From Kitasatospora phosalacinea (GTDB taxonomy: Bacteria > Actinomycetota > Actinomycetes > Streptomycetales > Streptomycetaceae), in the NCBI RefSeq assembly GCF_000717185.1, contig NZ_JNYE01000089.1, positions 1 to 37,282 on the forward strand: a stretch of DNA of 37,282 bases. The letters run 5' to 3'. Shown here piece after piece: positions 16,850 through 28,726 of this stretch. Under the pieces are notes generated by a model. It ran no database searches and was not told where the DNA came from. It saw only the letters and a program-made list of their open reading frames with translations. Within the stretch, counting starts at the first letter, position 1; every line of letters starts with the position of its first letter. The position numbers and the translations under genes were made by a program.

Positions 16850-17612
16850 GTCTGCCGTAGCAGTATCCCCTGGATGCGCGCTGCAAGCATCCAAGGGATG
16901 GCTCTCATGGTCAACTTCCCGTTGGTCAGCGCGATCCAAAGGCATCCTCGCCCCGTACGCGTTGTTGTAGCGCAATGTCAGGATCCGGCTGATGCGGCCC
17001 CGGTCCCGGGCGGACGTCAGGTGTTCTGGGTTCAGTTTGGTTGCTACGTACACGTTGCGCGGGTCGGGCTGGGTGCCCTCCGCCAGTCGGTGCTGTTGAC
17101 CGGGCCGCCCGGAGTCGGCACCCGGATGGTGGCATCACCGACCGGTAAAGAGCTGGCGGCCAGTCGCCGTTGCCGGGCTGGCGACTGACATGATGCCCGG
17201 AGTCCCGGGCGGTGGTGGCGCTCGCATGGGGGCGGGACTGGCCAGGAAGGGAGGGTCGTCGGCCTGTCGCTGTCTCCTGGGCGAGTCGAACCTGACGTCC
17301 CGTCTCGTCAGGTCAGCGAAAGTCAGCATGAGTCCGAGTACAGCCTGGTCCACGCACCCATACCTGGGAACCAAAGCCTCCTGAGTCGCCCCGGCAGCAG
17401 CCGCACGACGAGGTCGACCACCTCGTGCAGGCAGTCGAGCCGATCTTCCGGATAGCGCGGCTGTGGAACCCGTTCCCGCAGGTCATGGCGATGGTGGGTG
17501 GCTGTTGGTGTCGTGGCCGGAGGCAGTTGGCCATGCGGCCCTCCGTCTTCAATTCCCTTCACTCGTCCTACGGTGCTCCGGTAGGCTCTCGACACCGGAT
17601 GGGTGAACGTAG

Positions 17613-17771
17613 AACCTGTACGTCTCGGTGACCAACTCCACGGCCTTCAGCCCCACCGACACCATGCCGCTGTCCACCCGGGCCAAGGCCCTGATGGCCG
17701 TCGAGAGCATCGCCGCACTCATCACCTCCCTGCTCGTCATCGCCCACGCGGTGGGCGTCCTCGACCAGTAG
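17613..17771 (+). pseudogene. C-terminal fragment of a DUF1345/ion-channel-like membrane protein
   Basis: The frame reads LYVSVTNSTAFSPTDTMPLS, then TRAKALMAVESIAALITS and a final hydrophobic helix LLVIAHAVGVLD before TAG. From memory this is the usual ending of actinobacterial membrane proteins of the DUF1345 or ion-channel type (the FTNATAFSPTDTMPL motif). A TAG immediately upstream in this frame and unrelated preceding sequence show that the N-terminal two thirds are missing. The break marks the right border of the scar region. Confidence 0.5.
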
Positions 17772-17832
17772 CGGTGGCCCCGGCCCCGGCCGGGCGGAAC
17801 CGGCAGCGCACGACCGGCCGTCCTTCCAGGGC

Positions 17833-18813
17833 ATGAGTGACAACGACAAGACCTTGGGACGGCGCGGACTCCTCCGGACGGCGGTCGCCGGGGCCGCCCT
17901 CCTTCCGGTGGCCGGGGCCGTCCCCGCGGCCGCCGCCGACGAGCCGCAGCAGCACGGCGGCGGCAGCGGCGAAAGCGGCGGCAGTGGCGGCGAGACGGCG
18001 TTCACCTGGCTCGGCAACAGCGGGTGGCGGATCGAGGGCAACGGGCACACCGTCCTGTTCGACCCGTACCTCACCCGCTTCCCCACCCACGGCTTCGACG
18101 CCGCGACCCCGCTCACCGTGGCCGCCGACGTGGTCGACCGGCACATCGGGGAACCCGAGCTCGTGCTGGTCAGCCACAGCCACTGGGACCACTTCAACGA
18201 CGTCCCGTACATCGCGAGGAGCCGCGGGGTGCGGGTGGTCGGCACCGCCACCACCTGCCACCTGCTGCGGGCGATGGGCGTGGCCCCGGCGCAGCTGGTC
18301 GTGGTGAAGGGCGGCGAGGTCCTCGACTTCGGTGGGTACACCGTGCGGGTGGTGGCCAGCCTGCACAGCCGCAACGCCGAGCACCGGTACTGGGCGCCCG
18401 GCACGCTCACCGCACCGCCCGCGACGCCGCCCGGGACGATCGGCGAACTCGTCGAGGGCGACACCCTGGCCTTCCAGGTCCGGTTCGGCGACGGCCCCTC
18501 GACCCTGCTCACCGGCGCCAGCGACTTCGTCGAGCACACCTTCGCCGGACTGCGCCCCGACATCGCGATGATCGCCGTCGAGAGCACCGCCCGCACCACC
18601 CACAGGTACGTGCCGCGGCTGCTCCAGGCGCTCGACCACCCGCGCACCGTCGTCCCCGTGCACTGGGACGACTTCGAGACGCCGCTGACCGAACCCGCCG
18701 CCCAGGCCCCGGGGACGGACCTCGACGGCCTGCTCGCCCAGGTGCGCCGGCTCTCCCCGCGCACCCGGGTGATCCGCCCCGAGCACCTCGCCACCCTGCA
18801 CCTGCGGGCCTGA
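17833..18813 (+). CDS. Tat-exported metallo-beta-lactamase-fold hydrolase
   Basis: The 326-aa protein opens with a twin-arginine signal (LGRRGLLRTAVAGAALLP, probable cleavage after AAAA near residue 35), then a Gly/Ser-rich linker, then a metallo-beta-lactamase fold with the zinc motif HSHWDH at 115-120, an early LFDPYL strand and a late VPVHWDDF. It is therefore a secreted hydrolase of the UlaG/RomA-like subgroup; the substrate is unknown. Start ATG 17833 has only a close AGGG ahead. The stop lies within a 9-bp tandem repeat tract. No functional link to the CRISPR locus is visible. Confidence 0.85.
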   Translation: MSDNDKTLGRRGLLRTAVAGAALLPVAGAVPAAAADEPQQHGGGSGESGGSGGETAFTWLGNSGWRIEGNGHTVLFDPYLTRFPTHGFDAATPLTVAADVVDRHIGEPELVLVSHSHWDHFNDVPYIARSRGVRVVGTATTCHLLRAMGVAPAQLVVVKGGEVLDFGGYTVRVVASLHSRNAEHRYWAPGTLTAPPATPPGTIGELVEGDTLAFQVRFGDGPSTLLTGASDFVEHTFAGLRPDIAMIAVESTARTTHRYVPRLLQALDHPRTVVPVHWDDFETPLTEPAAQAPGTDLDGLLAQVRRLSPRTRVIRPEHLATLHLRA

Positions 18814-18870
18814 CGGGCCTGACGGGCCTGACGGGCCTGACGAGCCTGACGGGCCTGGCGGACCTGACGG
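18804..18870 (+). repeat. 9-bp tandem repeat across a gene end
   Basis: The unit CGGGCCTGA repeats about seven times with occasional changes (CGAGCCTGA, CGGACCTGA), beginning in the last codons of the preceding hydrolase gene and including its stop. Each unit supplies a TGA in the gene's frame because 9 is a multiple of 3, so slippage would not change the protein end. Confidence 0.8.
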
Positions 18871-18885
18871 GGCGTCGGGGAATGC

Positions 18886-18941
18886 CGGCGGCCCGCCGGG
18901 GGTTGGGGCAGGCACCGAGTCCCCCCTCCGGCGGGCCGCCG
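18886..18941. terminator. Long stem-loop between hydrolase and reductase genes
   Basis: CGGCGGCCCGCCGG (18886-18899) pairs perfectly with 18928-18941. It lies 73 nt after the hydrolase stop and 33 nt before the next start, without a T-tract. It is a likely terminator or attenuator separating the two + strand genes. Confidence 0.5.
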
Positions 18942-18973
18942 CCCCACCGGAACGACCCGTGCCGGAGCCGCAG

Positions 18974-19564
18974 ATGACACCCCGTTCGTTCCTCTTCCTG
19001 CTCGGCAGCGCCCGCACCGGAGGCAACACCGAGGCGCTCGCCCGGGCCGCCGCCGAGCAGCTCCCGCCCGGCACCGGGCAGCGCTGGCTGCACCTGGCCT
19101 CCCACGACCTGCCCGAGTACGCCGACGCGCGGCACGCGCCCGGCGGCCCGCAGGCGCAGCCCACCACCGGGGACGAGGCGCTGCTGCTGGAGGCCACCCT
19201 CGGCGCGAGCGACCTGGTGATCGCCTCCCCGCTGTACTGGTACTCGCTCTCCTCCGCGGCCAAGCGCTACCTCGACCACTGGTCGAAGTGGCTGCGCACC
19301 CCCGACCCGGGGTTCCGGGCCGCGATGGCCGGGCGCACCCTGTGGGGCGTCACCGCGATGGCGCACGCCGAGGAGGAGGTCGCCCGCCCGCTGGAACTGA
19401 CGCTCCAGCACACCGCCGCGTACATGGGCATGCGCTTCGGCGGCGTCCTGCTGGGCAACGCCAGCCGCCCGGGCCAGGTGCTGGCGGACGAGCGGGCGAT
19501 GGCCCGCGCCAAGACCTTCTTCGCCCGGCAGCCGGAACCCGCCCGCTTCCCGTACGAGCGGTGA
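18974..19564 (+). CDS. NAD(P)H-dependent FMN reductase / flavodoxin-fold protein
   Basis: The 196-aa protein has the flavodoxin-like fold of NADPH-dependent FMN reductases. After a first beta strand FLFLLGS comes the FMN phosphate loop ARTGGNTEALARAA, then the second loop VIASPLYWYSLSSAAKRYLD typical of the family, and GRTLWGVTAMAH. ATG 18974 is preferred, with GGAG (18964-18967) 6 nt ahead; a GTG at 18959 would add five residues. It probably reduces FMN or quinones in the cytoplasm. It converges on the SRPBCC gene with 19 nt between stops. Confidence 0.85.
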   Translation: MTPRSFLFLLGSARTGGNTEALARAAAEQLPPGTGQRWLHLASHDLPEYADARHAPGGPQAQPTTGDEALLLEATLGASDLVIASPLYWYSLSSAAKRYLDHWSKWLRTPDPGFRAAMAGRTLWGVTAMAHAEEEVARPLELTLQHTAAYMGMRFGGVLLGNASRPGQVLADERAMARAKTFFARQPEPARFPYER

Positions 19565-19568
19565 CGGG

Positions 19569-19582
19569 CGCCCGGCCGGGCG
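19569..19582. terminator. Palindrome between convergent stops
   Basis: CGCCCGGCCGGGCG is a perfect 14-bp palindrome between the stop codons of the reductase (19564) and the SRPBCC gene (19584), positioned as a shared bidirectional terminator. The loop is small, so confidence is limited. Confidence 0.35.
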
Positions 19583-19583
19583 G

Positions 19584-20024
19584 CTAGCCGGGGGAGGGGC
19601 GGACGGCGTTGCGGGCGAGGTTGGCCAGCAGGCGGCGGTTGCGCAGGTGCAGGAGCAGCTCGGTCAGCGGGCTCTCCAGCCGGGCGCCGATCCCGCGCAG
19701 CGGGTGCTCGTCGAGCAGCAGCAGGGTGTGGCCGCCCCACGGGACGAGCGAGAAGGCGATCCGGGCGGTGCCCAGCGGGGACGCCGCGGCCTCCAGTTCG
19801 AGGCGGCGGCCGGGTTCGCAGATCCGGACGACGCAGGTGTCCTCCAGGGTGGCCGGCCCGACGCCGACCCGGAACCTGAGCCGGGCGCCGACCGCGGGCC
19901 AGTGCTCGTCCGCGTCCAGCACGTCCTGCGTCCCGACCACCCACTGCGCGTAGCTCCGGGCGTTCGCCAGGACGTCCCAGACCTGCTCGGGCGGGCAGCC
20001 GATCAGGCGTTGTCGCTGTGCCAT
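19584..20024 (-). CDS. SRPBCC-family (polyketide cyclase/START-like) protein
   Basis: The 146-aa protein opens AQRQRLIGCPPEQVWDVLAN and continues SYAQWVVGT, the classic start of SRPBCC helix-grip proteins, with a later LLLLDEHPLRG segment. Members bind hydrophobic ligands or act as cyclases. Its start lies 22 bp inside the end of the upstream oxidoreductase gene, so the two are co-translated, and it may serve the same small-molecule step. The exact ligand cannot be told. Confidence 0.8.
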   Translation of the reverse strand: MAQRQRLIGCPPEQVWDVLANARSYAQWVVGTQDVLDADEHWPAVGARLRFRVGVGPATLEDTCVVRICEPGRRLELEAAASPLGTARIAFSLVPWGGHTLLLLDEHPLRGIGARLESPLTELLLHLRNRRLLANLARNAVRPSPG

Positions 20025-21685
20025 GAGGGTCCGTTCCCTTCGGACGGGGCGGACCGGCGGTGCGGCCCGCCCCGGGTGGCGGAGCCGCCCACCGGCAGGA
20101 AGCGGGCCGGGGAGCGGCGGTGGGCGTTCAGCGCGGCGCGGGCGGCGTTGGCGCCGCACGCCCCGTGCACGCCGCCGCCCGGGTGGGCGGAGGCGGAGGC
20201 CAGGTAGAGCCGGGCGACCGGGGTGCGGGGCCCGGCGGTGCCCGGGGTCGGACGCAGGAACAGCTGCTGGTGCGGGGCCGCGGTGCCGCCGTTGAGGGCA
20301 CCGCCGACCAGGTTGTCGTCCAGCGCGCGCAGCACCGGCGGGGTGAGCACCCGGCGGGCGGCGACCAGGTCGCGGAAGCCGGGGGCGAACCGCTCCACCT
20401 GCCGCTCGATCCGGTCGGCGACCGCCTCCCCCTCGCGCTCGTCCCACCGGCCGGTGACGCCGTCCGGGCCGAGGTCCGCGGTGATCCGCTGCGGGACGTG
20501 CGTGTAGGCCCAGGCCGACTCGGTGCCGCGGGGCGAGCGGGACGGGTCGGCCACCGTCATCTGCCCGAACAGGGCGAACGGACGGGCGGGCAGCCGCCCG
20601 GTGAGGACCTGGTGGGCATAGTCGCCGAGCTCGTCCAGGTCGGCGCCCAGGTGCACCGTCCCGGCCCGGCGGGCGAGGGGCGCGGTCCAGGGCACCGGCC
20701 CGCGCAGCGCCCAGTCGACCTTGACGGTGCCGAAGTCCCACTGGAAGCGGCCCACGTCCCGGCGCAGCGCCCCGGGCAGGTGCTCCCAGCCGACCAGGCC
20801 GCCGTACAGGGCCGTCGCGGCGGTGTCCGCCAGGACGGCCCGCCGGGCCCGGTGGCGGCAGCCGTCCGCGGTGCGCACGCCCAGCGCCGTCCCGTTGCGG
20901 ACCAGCACCTCCCGCACCGGCTGCCCGCAGCGCACCTCCCCGCCCCGGGACTCCAGGCGGCGCACCAGCGCGGCGGTCAGGGCGGACGCCCCGCCGACCG
21001 GCACCGGCCAGCCGTGCCGCCGCCCCAGCATCGCCATCAGCCAGCCGAACGCGGCACTGCCCGCCGCCTCCGGCAGCAGGTCGGCGTGCAGGGCGCAGCC
21101 GGCCAGCAGCAGCCCCGGCGCGTCGCCCGCGAACTCCTCCTCGGCGAGGCGCCGCACCGGCAGCGCCAGGAAGCGCGCCAGGTCGACCAGCCCCGCCGTG
21201 CGCAGCCGGGCCGCGATCGCCGCCCCCGCCCGCACCGGCGGGAACGGCGTCAGCAGGGCGTTCACCAGGTGCGGCTCCAGCTCGTCCCAGCGGTCGGCCA
21301 GCCGCTGCCAGGCCCGGGCGTCGGGCCCGCCGAACATCCGCTCCAGCCGCTCCGCGTCCGCCCCGTCGGTGCCGTCGCCGTCCCGGTACAGCCCGGCGCA
21401 GCGGCCGTCCGGCAGCGGGTGCGCCACCACCAGCGGGGCGCGGCTCCACCGCAGCCCGAACGCGCCGAGCCCCAGCCCCCGGATCGCCGGGGAGGCGACG
21501 GCCAGCGGGTGGAAGGAACTGAACAGGTCGGAGACGAACTCCGGGTCCACGCCCCGGTCGCTGCGCACCGCCCCGCCCGGGTCGGGCTGCGCCTCCAGCA
21601 CCAGGACGTGCCAGCCCGCGTCCGCGAGCAGGTTGGCCGCGACCAGCCCGTTCGGACCGGACCCGATCACGATCGCGTCAGCCAT
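20003..21685 (-). CDS. Phytoene-dehydrogenase-like FAD oxidoreductase
   Basis: The 560-aa protein begins with the dinucleotide-binding fold AIVIGSGPNGLVAANLLADA and LEAQPDPGGAVRS, the signature of CrtI-type and related FAD oxidoreductases, and ends with a second cofactor-contact region (LYLASASAHPGGGVHGACG). Length fits the family. It lies 75 nt after the SpoIIE phosphatase gene and overlaps the SRPBCC gene. Nothing in the neighbourhood marks a carotenoid pathway, so the substrate is unknown. Confidence 0.88.
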   Translation of the reverse strand: MADAIVIGSGPNGLVAANLLADAGWHVLVLEAQPDPGGAVRSDRGVDPEFVSDLFSSFHPLAVASPAIRGLGLGAFGLRWSRAPLVVAHPLPDGRCAGLYRDGDGTDGADAERLERMFGGPDARAWQRLADRWDELEPHLVNALLTPFPPVRAGAAIAARLRTAGLVDLARFLALPVRRLAEEEFAGDAPGLLLAGCALHADLLPEAAGSAAFGWLMAMLGRRHGWPVPVGGASALTAALVRRLESRGGEVRCGQPVREVLVRNGTALGVRTADGCRHRARRAVLADTAATALYGGLVGWEHLPGALRRDVGRFQWDFGTVKVDWALRGPVPWTAPLARRAGTVHLGADLDELGDYAHQVLTGRLPARPFALFGQMTVADPSRSPRGTESAWAYTHVPQRITADLGPDGVTGRWDEREGEAVADRIERQVERFAPGFRDLVAARRVLTPPVLRALDDNLVGGALNGGTAAPHQQLFLRPTPGTAGPRTPVARLYLASASAHPGGGVHGACGANAARAALNAHRRSPARFLPVGGSATRGGPHRRSAPSEGNGPSWHSDNA

Positions 21686-21760
21686 GCCGCCCTCCTCGGA
21701 GCCTCGTCGGCCCCGCGCCTGCCCGGCCGGCCGCGGCGCACACCTCCGGGAGCGGACCGC

Positions 21761-24214
21761 CTACCGCACCTCGATGCCGACCAGGCAGGTGTCGTCGTCG
21801 GTGTCGGCGCCGCTGAAGCGCAGCAGGTGGTCCAGGTGGGCTTCGAGCGCGGTGGCGCCCGCCCGGGGCGCGGCCTCGGACAGGGACACCAGGTTGGCGA
21901 GCGAGGCCTGCAGGCCCTGGTCGCGGCGCTCGATCAGCCCGTCGGTGTACATCACGATCCGGTCGCCCGGCCGCAGCTCGACCTCGCTCTCCTGGTAGTC
22001 GGCCTGGCCGATCACGCCCAGCAGGATGCCGTCCACCTGCGGCAGGCACTCCGCGCTGCCGCCGCGCAGCAGCACCGGCGGCAGGTGCCCGGCCCGGGCC
22101 CAGCGCAGCAGGCGGCGCCCCGGGTCGTACAGGCCGCAGACCGCGGTCGCGGTGACGTTGTCGGTCAGGTGGTGCGTGACGCTGTTCAGCCAGGCCAGCA
22201 GCTGGGCCGGACCGGCCCCGGTGGCCGCCAGGCCGCGCAGCGCGTTGCGCAGCGCGACCATCCCGGTGGCGGCCTCGATGCCGTGCCCGGCGACGTCGCC
22301 GACGCACACCAGCACCTGCCCGGACGGCAGCGGCAGCGCGTCGTACCAGTCGCCGCCGACCAGGTGGTCCTTCTCGGCGGGGCGGTAGCGCACCGCGACG
22401 TCCAGGTTGTCCAGCGCCAGCGGACCGGCGCTGGGCGGCATGATGGCGTGCTGCAACTGCCGCACCAGCCGGTGCCGTTCGGCGGCCTGCTGCTCGGTCT
22501 GCGCCAACTGGTCGCGGGTCGCGGCGAGCGCGACCTCCGTCCAGTGCTGCGCCGAGATGTCCTGGTAGGCGCCGCGGACGGCGCTCAGCCGCTCCGACGG
22601 GTCGTGCACCGGCTCGGCCACCACCCGGATGTGCCGGGTCACGCCGTCCGCGCGCTGCAGCCGGAAGGCCGTGGACGCCGGACGCCGGTGGTGCAGCAGG
22701 GTGCGCAGGAACCGGTCGACGGCGTCGCGGTCGTCCGGGTGGGCGTGCTCGGCCAGCTGGTCCAGCGCGATCGGCCGCGCGGTGGCGGGCAGGCCGTACA
22801 GCTCGAACAGGGTGTCGTTCCAGACCACCTGGCGGGAGCCCAGGTCCTCCTCGAAGCCGCCGATCCGGCCCAGCCGCTGCGCGTGGTGCAGCAGGCGGGC
22901 GATCTTCGGCGTGCTGTCGGCCAGCCGCCACAGCACGGCCACGTGGTCGCCGTGCCGACTGACGGACACGTACGCGTCCGCGGTCAGCAGCACCCCGTCG
23001 ACCAGGGCGGCCAGCCCCATCCGCGGGTCCCGGAACGGCTCCCCGGTCGCGTGGACGTCCTCCACCGCCCCCAGCAGGCCGCCCACCCGCGCGGCCAGCG
23101 GGTACGCCTCCAGCAGCGGCGAGCCGACCAGGGCGGCGGTCGGGCGGCCCGCGAAGTCCACGAACGCCGGATTGGCGTGCCGGATCACGAACTGGGGCGG
23201 GAAGGCGTCGTCGACGGGCTCCAGCACCATGCACGGGTCGAGCAGCCCGTCGACCAGCCGGGCCAGCTCGTCCAGCGGCCCGGACACCGGGGCCCCGTCC
23301 GGGACGTCCTCGCTCCAGGTCTCCAGGGTGGCCGCGCACAGCCCGGCCAGCGCCTCGAACTGCCGCTGCAGCGACTGCGAGCGCTCCGGCGGCTCCCCGG
23401 GCCAGCACACCTCCAGCACGCCGGTCAGCCGGCCGCCGACCCCGGCCGGGACGGCGATCCGCCCGCCGCCCGTCTCGTACCGGCCGATCGACGGGACGGC
23501 CGCCTCGGCCGGGGTGCGGTACTCCACCGTCGCCCGCTCGTCCAGGGCCCGGCGGGCCGCGGTGACCACCCCGGGCGGCACGTGGCGCCACCGGCGGGCC
23601 TCCGCGTCGGTGAAGCCCGCGCTGCCCGCCAGCGCCAGCGACAGGTCCGGCCGGGCCGCCCAGATCGCCACCGCGACCGCGCCCAGCGGGCGCAGCGCGT
23701 GCTCCAGCATCGCCCGGGCCGCCGCCGCCGCGTCGGTGCCGCTCAGCGCGTCCGCCTCGGTGTTGCGCAGCCGCACGCCCACGCCCGGGTCGCCCGGGTC
23801 CGCCGCGCGGGCCACGAACTCCTGGGCCGCCTCGGAGATCTTGTCCGCGGCGGCCTGGTTGACCAGCCCGGCGGCCAGCTCCAGCGGGGTGGAACCGGCC
23901 TGCTCCGCCAGCAGCTGCAACTGCTTGGCGGCCTCGGTCGGCCCGCAGCGCAGCCGCTCCACCAGGACGCCCACCGCCATCTCCACCACCGAGCGGCCCG
24001 CGGCGTGCGCCTGCGCCTCGTCGAGCTGGCGGCGCAGCCGGTCCACCGTCCCGGCCAGCCGCCCCAGGGCGCCGTTGACCACGGCGCCGTCCGTCGGCCC
24101 GTCCGGCGCCGCGTCGGCGGGTCCGGCGGCGGGCCGCTGGGCGCCGATCAGCCCGGTGGGGCCCGGCGGGATCGACAGCTCCTGGCCGGGGTGCGGCTCC
24201 CGGGACTGGTGCAC
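21761..24214 (-). CDS. ANTAR-GAF-PAS-SpoIIE protein phosphatase
   Basis: An 817-aa multidomain PP2C phosphatase. Residues about 50-122 (RSVVEMAVGVLVERLRCGPT) look like an ANTAR RNA-binding domain. A GAF region (about 150-290) and two PAS regions follow (HANPAFVDFAGRPTAALVG; then GFEEDLGSRQVVWNDTLFEL). The SpoIIE domain fills the last 240 residues, with VGGDWYD, VCVGDVAGHG, YTDGLIERR and DDDTCLVGIE carrying the metal-binding aspartates. Such enzymes dephosphorylate STAS anti-anti-sigma proteins. Start GTG 24214 has AGGAG 8 nt ahead. The 47-nt gap to the upstream kinase gene indicates an operon. ANTAR joined to PP2C is unusual, because ANTAR normally acts in antitermination. Confidence 0.88.
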   Translation of the reverse strand: MHQSREPHPGQELSIPPGPTGLIGAQRPAAGPADAAPDGPTDGAVVNGALGRLAGTVDRLRRQLDEAQAHAAGRSVVEMAVGVLVERLRCGPTEAAKQLQLLAEQAGSTPLELAAGLVNQAAADKISEAAQEFVARAADPGDPGVGVRLRNTEADALSGTDAAAAARAMLEHALRPLGAVAVAIWAARPDLSLALAGSAGFTDAEARRWRHVPPGVVTAARRALDERATVEYRTPAEAAVPSIGRYETGGGRIAVPAGVGGRLTGVLEVCWPGEPPERSQSLQRQFEALAGLCAATLETWSEDVPDGAPVSGPLDELARLVDGLLDPCMVLEPVDDAFPPQFVIRHANPAFVDFAGRPTAALVGSPLLEAYPLAARVGGLLGAVEDVHATGEPFRDPRMGLAALVDGVLLTADAYVSVSRHGDHVAVLWRLADSTPKIARLLHHAQRLGRIGGFEEDLGSRQVVWNDTLFELYGLPATARPIALDQLAEHAHPDDRDAVDRFLRTLLHHRRPASTAFRLQRADGVTRHIRVVAEPVHDPSERLSAVRGAYQDISAQHWTEVALAATRDQLAQTEQQAAERHRLVRQLQHAIMPPSAGPLALDNLDVAVRYRPAEKDHLVGGDWYDALPLPSGQVLVCVGDVAGHGIEAATGMVALRNALRGLAATGAGPAQLLAWLNSVTHHLTDNVTATAVCGLYDPGRRLLRWARAGHLPPVLLRGGSAECLPQVDGILLGVIGQADYQESEVELRPGDRIVMYTDGLIERRDQGLQASLANLVSLSEAAPRAGATALEAHLDHLLRFSGADTDDDTCLVGIEVR

Positions 24215-24261
24215 GGCGGTGGCTCCTGCGGTGGTGGGGGACGGGACGGGCGGCCGGGCGG

Positions 24262-28536
<4,275 letters not shown>

Positions 28537-28672
28537 CGAAAGCTCAGCCTCCTCGGCCCTGCCCGGCAGGATCGGCCGGACAGCGCCTGACACGCTCCGC
28601 CGTCGGGCGGAGCAACCGATCGAGCGCACGAGCCCTGGAAACCGTCCGAGCGCAGTTCCCCGGGGCCCCGGG

Positions 28673-28691
28673 CGAGGCTACCCCAGCCTCG
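28673..28691 (-). terminator. Stem-loop after the kinase-phosphatase gene
   Basis: CGAGGCT (28673-28679) pairs with AGCCTCG (28685-28691) around a 5-nt loop, 36 nt beyond the stop of the large minus-strand gene ending at 28727. It is a candidate terminator before the kinase operon. The rest of 28537-28726 must hold the kinase promoter, which I could not identify. Confidence 0.4.
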
Positions 28692-28726
28692 GTGAACGGC
28701 GGAAAACCCGCAGGTGGAAGGGTGCC

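Larger units (their letters stand above)
16551..17612. other. Eroded intergenic region with CRISPR relic
   Basis: About 1 kb without a gene I can support. It contains the leader hairpin at 16571-16608 and the two-repeat CRISPR relic at 16762-16849. Short open frames here (for example minus strand 16814-17053 and 17323-17595) have no recognisable domain or convincing ribosome site and look like decayed or chance sequence. Confidence 0.5.

Noticed and set aside
16814..17053. Minus-strand frame containing RDRGRISRILTLRYNNAYG
   Set aside because: Looks vaguely protein-like but overlaps the CRISPR relic, has no known domain and no clear ribosome site. Left as unannotated remnant.
17833..18813. 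The metallo-beta-lactamase-fold gene as a CRISPR-associated nuclease
   Set aside because: It carries a Tat export signal, lies beyond a scar region 5 kb from the cas genes and resembles secreted hydrolases.
20003..21685. The oxidoreductase as a carotenoid-pathway phytoene desaturase
   Set aside because: No phytoene synthase or other carotenoid gene lies nearby; only the fold is supported.
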